From the NCBI GenBank assembly GCA_002427885.1, contig DIZI01000021.1, forward strand, positions 1 to 64,000: a stretch of DNA of 64,000 nt, in the 5' to 3' direction. Below, in pieces: positions 1 to 9,501 of this stretch. Positions within the stretch are counted from its first letter, which is position 1; every line of letters begins with the position of its first letter. The position numbers and the translations under genes were made by a program. The notes below the pieces were generated by a model that was given only the letters and a program-made list of their open reading frames with translations, made no database searches and was not told the DNA's origin. The DNA is from Paludibacter sp. UBA6032. Lineage in GTDB: Bacteria; Bacteroidota; Bacteroidia; Bacteroidales; Paludibacteraceae.

Positions 1-90
1 TTAAGTGCCCACTAGTGATAATACTTATATAATAACAGGCAAGAGTTTGAATTTTTATTATTGACTTCGTCTACTTAATTGCATTCGGGT

Positions 91-126
91 AAAAAAAAGG
101 CTGTAATACAAATGTAGTACAGCCTT
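91..126 (-). terminator. Intrinsic terminator after cydB
   Basis: A 9-base inverted repeat (97-105 with 118-126) around a 12-base loop is followed on the minus strand by a run of T (A-run at 91-98 on the plus strand). It lies 20 bases past the cydB stop and fits a Rho-independent terminator of the cyd operon. The first 90 bases of the window hold nothing I recognise. Confidence 0.8.
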
Positions 127-145
127 ATTAGGTATTTCGTATAAT

Positions 146-1294
146 TTAATAAGCGTGACTATCATTATTCACGTCGTCAATATCCGTTCTTTTTTTCTCC
201 ATGGCCCGCCATGCATAAAAAATATAAATAAGTACTACCGGAATAAAAAGTGAAACGATTGACATAGCATTCAGTGTAAACTCACTGGATGAAGCATTAA
301 AAATAGTGAGTGAACTCTGAAGGTTGGGTAAAGCGGGATAAAATGCGGTGTTGTTGTAACCACTGATCAATAACAAACTACAAACCGTAACAATAGTGCC
401 AACACCCGAATACCAGATACCACTCTTAAATTTCTCCGAAAGTAAACTCCTCCCGATTCCGTACAGTACTCCTACTACACCCAAGAGAAAGAATACCAAT
501 ATAACCGGCATTTCCAACAGATTGCTGAAGTACTTGTATTTTTCTAAAGAAACAATTCCTGTCGTAGGATCAACCGCAAATCCTTCCGAGAAAAGCGTCC
601 AGATAACAAAAATAAGAAAAAACACAACAAATGGAATGGCATTGATCCACAAAACTTTCCTGGATCTTTTTTCGAGTGCTTCATTGCTCAGCCGGTTAAT
701 AAAAAACAAAAGCGCCTGAGAACGGGCTAAAAAGAAAACAGCTAACCCTAACGAAAGATTGCGTAGGTTCAGCAAGGCTTCCAGTCCATGCCATGGGTTA
801 CCCCACTGGCTGATAACCGGTGCAAACTGACTGGTAATATTCCCTTTATTTACACTAAAATCCGATCCGGTAAAAAAAGTAGCAATAGCTACACCAATCA
901 AAAAAGTTCCTAACAACCCATTGGCAAATAGGAAAGTACGATAAGTTTTTGTCCCGAAAACATTCCCCGGTTTCGATTGAAATTCATATGAAACCGCCTG
1001 AAGGGTAAAACAAAATAATATAGCCATCCAAACCCAGTAAGCACCCCCAAAACTGGTAGAATAAAATAACGGGAATGAAGCAAAAAAAGCACCTCCAAAA
1101 GTAACAAGTGTGGTAAAGGTGAATTCCCATTTCCGTCCGAGGACATTGACCAATAACCGACGTTCATCATCGGTTTTTGATAAGGAAAATAACATGGATT
1201 GACCCCCTTGAACAAAAAGTAAAAATGCCAATATTCCGGCCAGTAAAGAAATAATAAACCACCAGTAATGTTGAAGAAATGAATATGTTATCAT
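146..1294 (-). CDS. cydB: Cytochrome bd quinol oxidase subunit II (CydB)
   Basis: Second membrane subunit of cytochrome bd oxidase, the high-affinity terminal oxidase that reduces oxygen with electrons from quinol in the inner membrane. The 382-residue protein is strongly hydrophobic with about eight or nine membrane segments, and its length matches the family. It lies 58 bases downstream of cydA on the same strand and ends before a terminator, so cydA-cydB is an operon. CydB carries no haem ligands of its own known importance, so identity rests on overall sequence, length and the partner gene. No cydDC exporter genes are in the window. Confidence 0.95.
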   Translation of the reverse strand: MITYSFLQHYWWFIISLLAGILAFLLFVQGGQSMLFSLSKTDDERRLLVNVLGRKWEFTFTTLVTFGGAFFASFPLFYSTSFGGAYWVWMAILFCFTLQAVSYEFQSKPGNVFGTKTYRTFLFANGLLGTFLIGVAIATFFTGSDFSVNKGNITSQFAPVISQWGNPWHGLEALLNLRNLSLGLAVFFLARSQALLFFINRLSNEALEKRSRKVLWINAIPFVVFFLIFVIWTLFSEGFAVDPTTGIVSLEKYKYFSNLLEMPVILVFFLLGVVGVLYGIGRSLLSEKFKSGIWYSGVGTIVTVCSLLLISGYNNTAFYPALPNLQSSLTIFNASSSEFTLNAMSIVSLFIPVVLIYIFYAWRAMEKKRTDIDDVNNDSHAY

Positions 1295-1352
1295 AATATT
1301 ATATTTTAAAATTTATGGAGTAACAGCAGTTAATCTACAATTGTTAACTAGT

Positions 1353-2897
1353 TTAATGTTCTTCAGGTCCTTTTTTAATTTGTTTGAGCATAATCCGAAC
1401 TTCGGCAAAAAGTAAGCCAGTAAAAAGAACCAGGAACAGGAAGAATGTAATCTGAACCGATTGAGAAGATATCCCTGAAATAGCTGCCTGAACCGGCAAT
1501 ATATCCTGAATAGCCCAGGGTTGTCTGCCAACTTCTGCAACAGCCCAACCTAATTCTCCTGCCACATATCCCAACGGAATGGACAGTAAACAAATCCATT
1601 GTAACCAACCGGCATTCTCAAATTTTTTATTGTAATTGTAATAGATTACCAGTGCAAATAGAGCAATAAAATACATTCCCAAGATTACCATAAGGTGGAA
1701 TGAGTAGAAAACAGTCGGTACATTCGGGATCAATTGTTCGGGTTTATCCAGATACCCATAACCAAAATGCTTAAAATTCTTTTCGAGTTGGGCTTTCTGC
1801 AACTTAGCTTCAGCAGTGTCCTTAACCGAAACAGCCTTTTGATAATTAGCCAGTGATTGAATGGCTTCCTTGCCACTTGCTTGCTTTTCGGCAAACGAAA
1901 GTGCTAACCCGTCCTTTGTCTGATATCCTCCATCAATTATATCTTTAACGCCGGGAACAAATGCATCTGCATCCCGATATGCAAGTAAGGATAACAATTT
2001 GGGTACTTCAATTTTAAAAAGATAAGGATTAACCGAGTCGTTATACGATTTTTTCTCTGAATTCAATACGCCAACAGCAATTAAACCGGCTCCGGATTTT
2101 CCTTCATACAATCCTTCCATGGCTGCCAGTTTCATTGGTTGACGTTGTGATACATTGTAGGCAGATCCATCACCTGTAAAGGCTAAAAGTAAAGCCGAAA
2201 CAATACCAAAAATTGAACCGACCAATATACTCCTCAATGCAAAATCGATTTGACGCTTTTTAATTAAATACCAGGAACTAACCCCAACAACAAATAATCC
2301 TCCTAAAACCCAACCCGATAAAACCGTATGAAAAAATTTGTTTATTGCTACCGGTGATAGTAAAATGCTCCAGAAATCAGTCATTTCATTACGTACCGTT
2401 TCGGGATTAAAATGCATACCTACAGGGTATTGCATCCACGCATTGGCAACCAGAATCCATAATGCAGATAACGTTGCACCTGTAACGGTTAACCAGGTCG
2501 AAGCCAAATGAAACTTTTTACTTACTTTATTCCAACCAAAAAACATGATGGAAATAAAGGTTGCTTCCATAAAGAAAGCCATAATACCTTCAATAGCCAG
2601 TGGTGCGCCAAAAATATCGCCTACAAACCAACTATAGTTTGACCAGTTGGTCCCAAACTCAAACTCCAGAATGATGCCTGTTGCCACACCAATGGCAAAG
2701 TTGACACCAAAAAGGGTCATCCAAAACTGAGTGGCTTTTTTCCACTCCTCATTCCCTGTTTTTACATACAAACTTTCCATCATTGCCATGATGACACCCA
2801 AACCAAGGGTCAAGGGTACAAAAAGCCAATGATACATGGCGGTCATGGCAAATTGTGCCCTCGACCAATCAACTAACGATGCATTTAGTATTTCCAT
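1353..2897 (-). CDS. cydA: Cytochrome bd quinol oxidase subunit I (CydA)
   Basis: Haem-bearing subunit of cytochrome bd, oxidising quinol and reducing oxygen to water. Seen in the 514 residues: an N-terminal membrane core beginning near WSRAQFAMTAMYHWLFVP, which holds an expected haem-ligand histidine; the acidic EFEFGTNW segment around residue 100; a long soluble insert at about residues 245-385 that corresponds to the quinol-binding loop region; and the conserved GRQPW motif near the C-terminus. cydB follows. The organism can therefore respire, or at least scavenge, oxygen at low tension. The start ATG is clear and is preceded by an AT-rich leader. Confidence 0.97.
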   Translation of the reverse strand: MEILNASLVDWSRAQFAMTAMYHWLFVPLTLGLGVIMAMMESLYVKTGNEEWKKATQFWMTLFGVNFAIGVATGIILEFEFGTNWSNYSWFVGDIFGAPLAIEGIMAFFMEATFISIMFFGWNKVSKKFHLASTWLTVTGATLSALWILVANAWMQYPVGMHFNPETVRNEMTDFWSILLSPVAINKFFHTVLSGWVLGGLFVVGVSSWYLIKKRQIDFALRSILVGSIFGIVSALLLAFTGDGSAYNVSQRQPMKLAAMEGLYEGKSGAGLIAVGVLNSEKKSYNDSVNPYLFKIEVPKLLSLLAYRDADAFVPGVKDIIDGGYQTKDGLALSFAEKQASGKEAIQSLANYQKAVSVKDTAEAKLQKAQLEKNFKHFGYGYLDKPEQLIPNVPTVFYSFHLMVILGMYFIALFALVIYYNYNKKFENAGWLQWICLLSIPLGYVAGELGWAVAEVGRQPWAIQDILPVQAAISGISSQSVQITFFLFLVLFTGLLFAEVRIMLKQIKKGPEEH

Positions 2898-3022
2898 ATT
2901 AAAATTAATTTGGTTGGTTATTAAAAATGTCTTTAATTCCCATTAAATAACGAAAGATATTATATTATTAATTTATTCCCCGAAATATATAGTGGTAAAC
3001 AAACAGTGACAGGTCAACGGAC

Positions 3023-3253
3023 TTAATCGGAAATTTGACGTTCAATTAATTCCCCGCGTACATGATCGGCTCTGCTTTTATTATCGTGAAAATTTGTATT
3101 TAAGTAATTTGGGAAGAAGAAAATTCTCAACACCACGAACATGATAAAGAGTTTTATAAGTATAATCAACCAGAGCGTTTTCCCAACAGTCATATTGCGA
3201 AAACCATCCCGATAAAAAACATACAGGTTTTGAAAAGTCCTTGGTGTTTTCAT
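3023..3253 (-). CDS. DUF4492 small membrane protein of the cyd operon
   Basis: A 76-residue protein with a basic N-terminus, one hydrophobic segment at about residues 26-48 and a charged C-terminal tail. I recognise it as the DUF4492 type, which in Bacteroidota and Campylobacterota is often found beside cytochrome bd genes. It lies 125 bases upstream of cydA on the same strand and is probably cotranscribed. By analogy with the CydX/CydH small subunits of other bd oxidases it may be an accessory subunit, but that role is inference; the sequence shows only a single-pass small membrane protein in the right place. Confidence 0.8.
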   Translation of the reverse strand: MKTPRTFQNLYVFYRDGFRNMTVGKTLWLIILIKLFIMFVVLRIFFFPNYLNTNFHDNKSRADHVRGELIERQISD

Positions 3254-3760
3254 ATGGAAATAAATACGATTATTTAATTGCTCACAAAAATAAGAATAAA
3301 ATAGGAATAATTACAAGAATGAATTAATTTAATATTGCAAACGGACATTATTTTTTCTTCTGCAAATATAGTTTTTTTTAATAAAACAACTTATTGTGAT
3401 GCAAAATGGCGCGATGAAATAAAATCAGTATACTTTTGCCGGATACAATTTTGAGAGGATAATTTTTCCTTTCTATGTTCTTTACTCATTGGATTGCTAA
3501 CATGTGGGACAATATCATTAATTCAATTTGAAAAAAGTTGTAAAACTCCGGAGTTGTGTTTTATTTTCTTTGATCGTAAAAACATCGTACGACTATAAGA
3601 AAAAACAGTATTTTTGTTCACTGAAAAACAAGTATTATTCTTGGATTATCATTACCATTTTGAAATCTTAAATTCAGAGAAAGAGAACACAATTGACAGC
3701 TATAATACTGGTATATTGTCTATTATAATTTAATCGAAAAATAAACCAAGACTTAATAAA
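3254..3760. other. 507-base divergent intergenic region
   Basis: AT-rich spacer between the leftward cyd operon and the rightward acyltransferase. On the minus strand it holds two TAnnTTTG boxes (3285-3292, 3363-3370). On the plus strand there are TACTTTTG at 3431-3438 and TATTTTTG at 3609-3616. I see no ORF with convincing coding character, no tRNA and no strong hairpin. It is longer than two promoters require. Confidence 0.5.
3285..3292 (-). promoter_or_regulatory. Possible -7 box for DUF4492-cydAB
   Basis: On the minus strand this reads TATTTTTG, matching TAnnTTTG, 32 bases upstream of the DUF4492 start. No good TTTG -33 partner is seen at 19-21 bases. A second match, TATATTTG, lies at 3363-3370. 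Either could serve. Confidence 0.35.
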
Positions 3761-4801
3761 ATGCAACAAAAAAATAAAGTGTTGTGGTTCGACAATCTCA
3801 GGGTAATCGCAACGATAGGAGTCATTTTCATTCATGTTTCTTCCGATTATGTTCCAACATCGGGAACGATCTCATCCTATGACTTTTGGGTTGGTAATAT
3901 ATATGATAGTATCTCTCGTTTTAGTGTGCCTATATTTGTGATGCTATCAGGAGCATTATTATTGCCCAAAGATTATGGAACTGCCGTTTTTCTAAAAAAA
4001 AGGCTGTCCAGACTAGTTCTTCCTTTTCTGTTTTGGAGCCTTATTTATATTTTAAATTCATTGATTAATAAGATTCAGGATGGTGAAAATCTTAATTTTA
4101 CACAAACTGTAAAGGAAGTTTTTTTACAAATCAGAGATGGAAGTTCCCTTCACTTATGGTACATTTATATGATTATTGGAATTTATTTATTTATACCAAT
4201 TATTGGAAAATGGGTGAGAAACAGTAGCGAGAAAGAGATATTATACTTTCTGGGAATCTGGCTGTTCACACTTATTTTTAACCAGCCAATCATTGAAAAA
4301 TTCAAACCAGACATCGATTTAAGCTATTTTTCCGGATTTCTGGGGTATTTAATTTTAGGATATTATTTGACTATCAGATCATTTACGAATCAAAAACTGC
4401 AATACAGAGTATCTTCCGCACTACTTCTGATTGGATTATTAACAACAATATTCGGTACCTATCTGGTTTTGTATTTCAAAAATGAATATGTATCAACCTT
4501 TTATGAGGCACTTTCTCCTAATATCTTATTGCTTTCAATGGGAATATTTCTTTTGTTTAAAAACAAAGATTTTAATAACATATTGCTGGTAAAAATTAGA
4601 AATTTCATTTGCAAATATAGCTATGGAATCTTTTTGGTACATGTCCTTGTATTGTCCTACATCGATGATTTGGGGATACGTTGGAATTTTATCAATCCAA
4701 TAATAGGAATTCCAATAACTGTTTTTGTCTGTTTGGTTATTTCATCTTGCATCATTTATCTAATTAACAAATTGCCATATGGAGAATATGTTTCAGGATA
4801 A
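3761..4801 (+). CDS. Acyltransferase family 3 membrane protein
   Basis: A 346-residue polytopic membrane protein of the acyltransferase 3 (OafA/NolL-like) family, which moves acetyl or other acyl groups onto sugars of cell-surface or exported glycans. The N-terminal FDNLRVIATIGVIFIHV carries the family's arginine and histidine (R, then H about ten residues later), followed by roughly ten hydrophobic segments. It stands alone between the divergent cyd operon and the convergent recQ, so the substrate cannot be read from neighbours. It looks more AT-rich than the recQ side, which is compatible with, but does not prove, horizontal acquisition. Confidence 0.85.
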   Translation: MQQKNKVLWFDNLRVIATIGVIFIHVSSDYVPTSGTISSYDFWVGNIYDSISRFSVPIFVMLSGALLLPKDYGTAVFLKKRLSRLVLPFLFWSLIYILNSLINKIQDGENLNFTQTVKEVFLQIRDGSSLHLWYIYMIIGIYLFIPIIGKWVRNSSEKEILYFLGIWLFTLIFNQPIIEKFKPDIDLSYFSGFLGYLILGYYLTIRSFTNQKLQYRVSSALLLIGLLTTIFGTYLVLYFKNEYVSTFYEALSPNILLLSMGIFLLFKNKDFNNILLVKIRNFICKYSYGIFLVHVLVLSYIDDLGIRWNFINPIIGIPITVFVCLVISSCIIYLINKLPYGEYVSG

Positions 4802-4850
4802 ATACCTATATATAAATGAAATACAGGAATACTTACAAATTAGCGAAAAT

Positions 4851-4883
4851 AAAAAACGTCGAAAGAATACTACTTTCGACGTT
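4851..4883 (-). terminator. Terminator between acyltransferase and recQ
   Basis: A perfect 11-base inverted repeat (4855-4865 with 4873-4883) with a 7-base loop. On the minus strand it is followed by T-rich sequence, so it best fits termination of recQ, which ends at 4908; it may also block read-through from the acyltransferase. Confidence 0.8.
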
Positions 4884-4907
4884 CATAAAATTAACTTATT
4901 TCTTTTT

Positions 4908-7094
4908 TTAATTTCCGATTTCCGACAGGAACTTGATCCTGACCAAACGTACTTCTGTCTCACTGAAGTCATCTTCACCCAACTCATTCAGGGCAGGTTC
5001 AATTTTATCGGTTTCAGCGGTACTAAAATAATCAAAAATTTCTACAATATGATCAGAATCCATAATCTCATCCAGAAAGTAGTCGATATTAATTTTAGTT
5101 CCGGAATACACGATAGCCTCAATCTCATCCAATAATTCAAAAATATCCAATCCTTTGGAAAGAGCAATGTCATCCAGCGCAATTTTGCGATCTATAGCCT
5201 GAATAATCGAAACTTTAAGTTTAGACTTATTGGCTACGGTGCGGACTCGTAAATCTTCAGGACGGATAATCTCATTTTCTTTGACGTGTTCTTTTATTAC
5301 TTTCAGGAACTCTTCACCGTAACGTTTAGCTTTACCGGCACCCACACCAGGAATATTCTGTAGTTCATCCATGGTAATCGGGTAACTGGTTGCCATTGCT
5401 TCCAACGAAGGATCCTGAAAAATCACAAAAGGAGGAACTTCCAGCCTTTTAGACATTTTTTTTCTCAAATCTTTTAGGATTGAAAATAACACATCATCGG
5501 CGGCACAGGTACCACCACCGCTTTTTACAACCGCATCATCTTCATCCTCTTCAAATTCAATGTCTTTGACAATGGGAAATGGTTCAGGATTTTTCAGGTA
5601 AGCTTTACCTCTCGGAGTAAGTCTTAACAAACCGTAGTTTTCGATATCTTTCGAAATAAAGACGGCAATCATAGCCTGACGGATGACTGCATGAAGTAAT
5701 CTTTCATCTTCATCGGACGCCGAACCAAAGTTTTCCAGTTCATCGTGTTGATAAGATTTTACATCCGAAGTCTCGTTTCCTTTCAGGATGTCTACAATGT
5801 GCTCGGCTTTAAATTTCTCTTTAACAAGCAGAATAGTTTCCAGCACCAGGGACAATAATTCTTGCCCTTCAATAAATTTTCGTGGTTTCATACAGTTGTC
5901 ACAACAGCCACAGTTATCTTCCATGTATTCTTCTCCAAAATAATGGAGTAATAATTTTCGTCTACAAACAGAAGACTCTGCATATGCTTGAGTTTCCAAT
6001 AATAATTGATTACCTATTTCTTGCTCGGCAACTGGCTTGCCTTGCATAAATTTTCTTAGTTTGTCTAAATCTTTATAAGCGTAAAAGGCAATACACTGTC
6101 CCTCTCCGCCATCACGTCCGCCACGACCTGTTTCCTGATAATATCCTTCCAGACTTTTGGGCATATCGTAGTGAAGCACATACCTCACATCGGGTTTATC
6201 AATCCCCATTCCAAAAGCAATGGTCGCAACAATCACATCCACTTTCTCCATTAGAAAACTATCCTGATTTTCACTTCGTACGACAGTTTCCATACCTGCA
6301 TGGTAAGGAAGTACCGAAACACCATTCATACGTAGTGTTTCAGATAATTCTTCTACTTTCCGGCGGCTCAAACAATAAATAATTCCGGATTTCCCGGACT
6401 GCGAACGTATATATTTAATAATTTCTTTATCTACATCAGCCGTTTTTGGACGAACTTCGTAAAATAAATTGGCACGGTTAAACGACGATTTGAAAACAGT
6501 CGCGTTCAACATTCCTAAATTTTTCTGAATATCGTGCTGTACTTTGGGAGTGGCGGTAGCCGTAAGCGCAATAACTGGTGCTACTCCGATTTCATTGATT
6601 ATTGGACGAATCCGCCTATATTCAGGCCGAAAATCGTGACCCCATTCCGAAATACAATGTGCTTCATCGACTGCGTAAAATGAAATTTTTAATTGTTTAA
6701 GAAACTCTATATTTTCATCTTTGGTCAACGATTCGGGAGCTACATATAATAATTTTGTCTTTCCGGACAAAATATCCCCTTTTACTAAATCGATGGCCTG
6801 CCTGGATAATGATGAATTTATAAAATGTGCAATTCCATCTTCTTCGCTAAAACTGCGCATGGCATCAACCTGATTTTTCATCAAAGCTATCAGGGGTGAA
6901 ATGACAATAGCAGTTCCCTCCATAACCAACGATGGAAGTTGATAACATAAAGATTTCCCACCACCGGTGGGCATCAATACGAAAGTGTCCTTCCCATCAA
7001 GTACATTTTGAATAATAGCTTCCTGATTTCCTTTAAATTTGTCGAAACCGAAGTTTTTTTTCAACTGCGCTGTTAGCGCAGGTAGTTTGGCCAT
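4908..7094 (-). CDS. recQ: ATP-dependent DNA helicase RecQ
   Basis: 3'-5' DNA helicase acting in recombination and replication-fork repair. The 728 residues show a Walker A motif PTGGGKS near residue 42, the Walker B DEAH box in VDEAHCISEWGHDFRPEYR, the helicase C-terminal lobe ending in a QETGRGGRDG arginine-finger segment, a zinc-binding cysteine set (one Cys before RRKLLLHYFGE, then CGCCDNC) near residues 378-402, a winged-helix region, an HRDC domain at about 530-610 and an extra C-terminal helix-turn-helix-like extension to the end. The order tig-clpP-clpX-recQ on one strand is common in Bacteroidales. Confidence 0.96.
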   Translation of the reverse strand: MAKLPALTAQLKKNFGFDKFKGNQEAIIQNVLDGKDTFVLMPTGGGKSLCYQLPSLVMEGTAIVISPLIALMKNQVDAMRSFSEEDGIAHFINSSLSRQAIDLVKGDILSGKTKLLYVAPESLTKDENIEFLKQLKISFYAVDEAHCISEWGHDFRPEYRRIRPIINEIGVAPVIALTATATPKVQHDIQKNLGMLNATVFKSSFNRANLFYEVRPKTADVDKEIIKYIRSQSGKSGIIYCLSRRKVEELSETLRMNGVSVLPYHAGMETVVRSENQDSFLMEKVDVIVATIAFGMGIDKPDVRYVLHYDMPKSLEGYYQETGRGGRDGGEGQCIAFYAYKDLDKLRKFMQGKPVAEQEIGNQLLLETQAYAESSVCRRKLLLHYFGEEYMEDNCGCCDNCMKPRKFIEGQELLSLVLETILLVKEKFKAEHIVDILKGNETSDVKSYQHDELENFGSASDEDERLLHAVIRQAMIAVFISKDIENYGLLRLTPRGKAYLKNPEPFPIVKDIEFEEDEDDAVVKSGGGTCAADDVLFSILKDLRKKMSKRLEVPPFVIFQDPSLEAMATSYPITMDELQNIPGVGAGKAKRYGEEFLKVIKEHVKENEIIRPEDLRVRTVANKSKLKVSIIQAIDRKIALDDIALSKGLDIFELLDEIEAIVYSGTKINIDYFLDEIMDSDHIVEIFDYFSTAETDKIEPALNELGEDDFSETEVRLVRIKFLSEIGN

Positions 7095-7270
7095 AAATAA
7101 TGTCTTTTGTAAAAAATCGAATGCGAAAGTAGTATTTATTGTCGAAATAAAAGCACGGATCTATATGTTTTTTTGCGCTTTATTGCAAATAAACTATAAT
7201 TTGAATGATTTAGATTACTGATATTTCTTAGACAAAATTATAAACAGATTTCATATATACAACACTTTTG

Positions 7271-7318
7271 AAAAAAAAAACCGGGATATTAACTATTTCA
7301 TCTAGTTAATATCCCGGT
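7271..7318 (-). terminator. Strong terminator after clpX
   Basis: A perfect 16-base inverted repeat (7280-7295 with 7303-7318) and 7-base loop, followed on the minus strand by a run of ten T. It lies 45 bases after the clpX stop, so recQ is probably transcribed separately from clpX. Confidence 0.92.
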
Positions 7319-7362
7319 AAATAAACATATCTATCTGGAAGATATAAAATTAAACGTTTTTG

Positions 7363-8595
7363 TTACGCAATTTTTAAACGATTAATATTTGTTTTTTCTA
7401 TTTTACTTTCAGCGTATGGCAATATGATATTCAATGTTTTAATTTTTTTAGACGGCATTTCAAACATTTCATCCATCATGATGGTTTCAGCAATTGAGCG
7501 AAGACCACGTGCTCCAAGCTTAAATTCAATTGCTTTGTCTACTATATATTCCAAAACATCTTCGTCAAATTGCAACTCAATATCATCCATTCTAAACAGC
7601 TTAATATATTGTTTTATAATGGAGTTTTTAGGCTCTGTAAGGATACGACGTAGCGCGGCACGATCCAGCGGTTCCAAATAGGTAAGAATGGGCAAACGTC
7701 CGATAATTTCCGGAATTAAACCAAATGACTTTAAATCCTGTGGAGCAATATACTGGAGTAAATTATGCTTATCAACCATTTCATTCTCTTTAGCTGCAGT
7801 ATATCCTACAACTCTTGTATTCAGGCGCGAAGCGATTTTCTTCTCGATTCCATCAAAAGCTCCACCGCAGACAAATAAAATATTTTGAGTGTTAACAGCA
7901 ATCATTTTTTGATCGGGATGTTTTCTTCCTCCTTGTGGTGGTACATTTACAACGGCACCTTCGAGTAATTTGAGTAAACCCTGTTGCACCCCTTCTCCAC
8001 TCACATCACGGGTAATACTGGGATTATCACCCTTTCGGGCTATTTTATCTATTTCGTCAATAAAAACAATACCACGCTCGGCTGCTTTTACATCGTAATC
8101 TGCTACTTGTAGCAAGCGTGTAAGGATACTTTCAATATCTTCTCCAACATACCCGGCTTCAGTCAAAACAGTGGCATCTACAATAGCAAACGGCACATGT
8201 AGTTTCCTGGCAATGGTACGGGCGAGCAAAGTCTTCCCCGTTCCCGTAGAACCGACCATGATAATATTTGATTTCTCTATTTCAACATCATCATTTGAAT
8301 TTTCTTGCATCAAACGTTTATAATGATTGTAAACCGCAACCGATAAGTACCTTTTAGCCTCATCTTGGCCAATCACATATTCATCAAGATATTCCTTTAT
8401 TTCGATAGGTTTTGGAAGTTCCTCGTTTTTTAAATTAGGCAAATTTGATTTGCTGCTCGTGTTTTCTTTTACTATTTCAGAAGCTTGAATGGCACATTCG
8501 TTACAAATATGTGCACCATCAAGTCCCACAATGAAAAAACCTACCTTCGATTCGGGACGTCCGCAAAAACTACAGGTTTTGATACTTTTAGCCAT
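7363..8595 (-). CDS. clpX: ATP-dependent Clp protease ATP-binding subunit ClpX
   Basis: AAA+ unfoldase that recognises tagged or regulatory proteins and feeds them into ClpP. The 410-residue protein starts with the four-cysteine zinc-binding domain (C8, C11, C31, C34), followed by the AAA+ core with Walker A GSTGTGKT, Walker B IVFIDEIDKIA and a C-terminal sensor-2 segment with GARGLRSI. Length is normal. It lies 40 bases downstream of clpP on the same strand, so both protease partners are made from one transcript. Confidence 0.97.
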   Translation of the reverse strand: MAKSIKTCSFCGRPESKVGFFIVGLDGAHICNECAIQASEIVKENTSSKSNLPNLKNEELPKPIEIKEYLDEYVIGQDEAKRYLSVAVYNHYKRLMQENSNDDVEIEKSNIIMVGSTGTGKTLLARTIARKLHVPFAIVDATVLTEAGYVGEDIESILTRLLQVADYDVKAAERGIVFIDEIDKIARKGDNPSITRDVSGEGVQQGLLKLLEGAVVNVPPQGGRKHPDQKMIAVNTQNILFVCGGAFDGIEKKIASRLNTRVVGYTAAKENEMVDKHNLLQYIAPQDLKSFGLIPEIIGRLPILTYLEPLDRAALRRILTEPKNSIIKQYIKLFRMDDIELQFDEDVLEYIVDKAIEFKLGARGLRSIAETIMMDEMFEMPSKKIKTLNIILPYAESKIEKTNINRLKIA

Positions 8596-8635
8596 AATGT
8601 ATTAACCTCCATTGTCTCCAAAAGAGTTCAGGGTT

Positions 8636-9313
8636 TTATTTTTTCTTTTCGTTTAATAATATTTTATCAATCATGCCATAATCCAATGCTTCTTCAGAAG
8701 TCATCCAATAGTCACGATCCGAATCTTTTTCAATCCGATCAAAAGGGTTTCCTGAATGTTCGGCAATAATGGTATACAATTCCTTTTTTAGTTTCTGAAT
8801 TTCTCGTGCGGTAATTTCAATATCAGAAGCCTGACCCTGGGCACCACCCATAGGTTGATGAATCATGATGCGTGAATGCTTCAAAGCCGAGCGTTTCCCT
8901 TTTGCACCTGCCACCATTAATACAGCTCCCATGGATGCTGCCATTCCGGTACAAATTGTTGCGACATCTGAGCTTATAAATTGCATGGTATCATAAATTC
9001 CCAAACCGGCATAAACAGAACCACCGGGTGTATTCAGATATATGGATATATCCTTTCCGGGATCGGAAGAATCTAAGTAAAGCAACTGAGCCTGAATAAC
9101 ATTAGCTGTGTAGTCGTCCACCTGAGTTCCCAGAAAGATGATGCGATCCATCATTAAACGGGAGAAAACATCCATTTGTGTCACATTCAATTGACGTTCC
9201 TCGAGGATGGAAGGAGAAATATAGTTACTGCTAATATCAGTATATTTATCAAGAGCCAACCCGTTCATGCGGAGATGTTTCGTTGCAAAATCGCGAAAAT
9301 CGTTGTTATTCAT
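8636..9313 (-). CDS. clpP: ATP-dependent Clp protease proteolytic subunit ClpP
   Basis: Barrel-forming serine protease of the ClpXP machine. The catalytic residues can be placed in the 225-residue protein: Ser127 in GMAASMGA, His152 in IMIHQPMGG and Asp201 in DSDRDYWM. The N-terminus is about 25-30 residues longer than the mature E. coli enzyme, as is usual for Bacteroidota forms, and may be processed. It precedes clpX and follows the trigger factor gene by 188 bases, in the usual tig-clpP-clpX arrangement. Confidence 0.97.
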   Translation of the reverse strand: MNNNDFRDFATKHLRMNGLALDKYTDISSNYISPSILEERQLNVTQMDVFSRLMMDRIIFLGTQVDDYTANVIQAQLLYLDSSDPGKDISIYLNTPGGSVYAGLGIYDTMQFISSDVATICTGMAASMGAVLMVAGAKGKRSALKHSRIMIHQPMGGAQGQASDIEITAREIQKLKKELYTIIAEHSGNPFDRIEKDSDRDYWMTSEEALDYGMIDKILLNEKKK

Positions 9314-9409
9314 AATTATATGAGTTTGAAAGTTTAAATTTTAAATAAAAGAGAACTAAGAAACACTGTTTTAATCAAAAAAAGCCTTTAACCTATTTCA
9401 AAAAAGAAA

Positions 9410-9417
9410 CAAAGATA
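9410..9417 (-). promoter_or_regulatory. Possible -7 box for clpP-clpX
   Basis: Minus-strand TATCTTTG matches TAnnTTTG 97 bases upstream of clpP. The -33 element is not clear. It suggests clpPX can be transcribed independently of the trigger factor gene. Confidence 0.4.
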
Positions 9418-9501
9418 TAACTATTTTGTTTGATTTTTTAAGAGTTAAAAGCCTTTTTACGAGAATCAGAAACTTTGTTCGGTAGAATATTTAGGAATCA
9501 A

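Noticed and set aside
4779..5135. 118-residue plus-strand ORF overlapping the acyltransferase end and antisense to recQ
   Set aside because: It crosses the terminator hairpin, lies mostly opposite recQ and has no family features.
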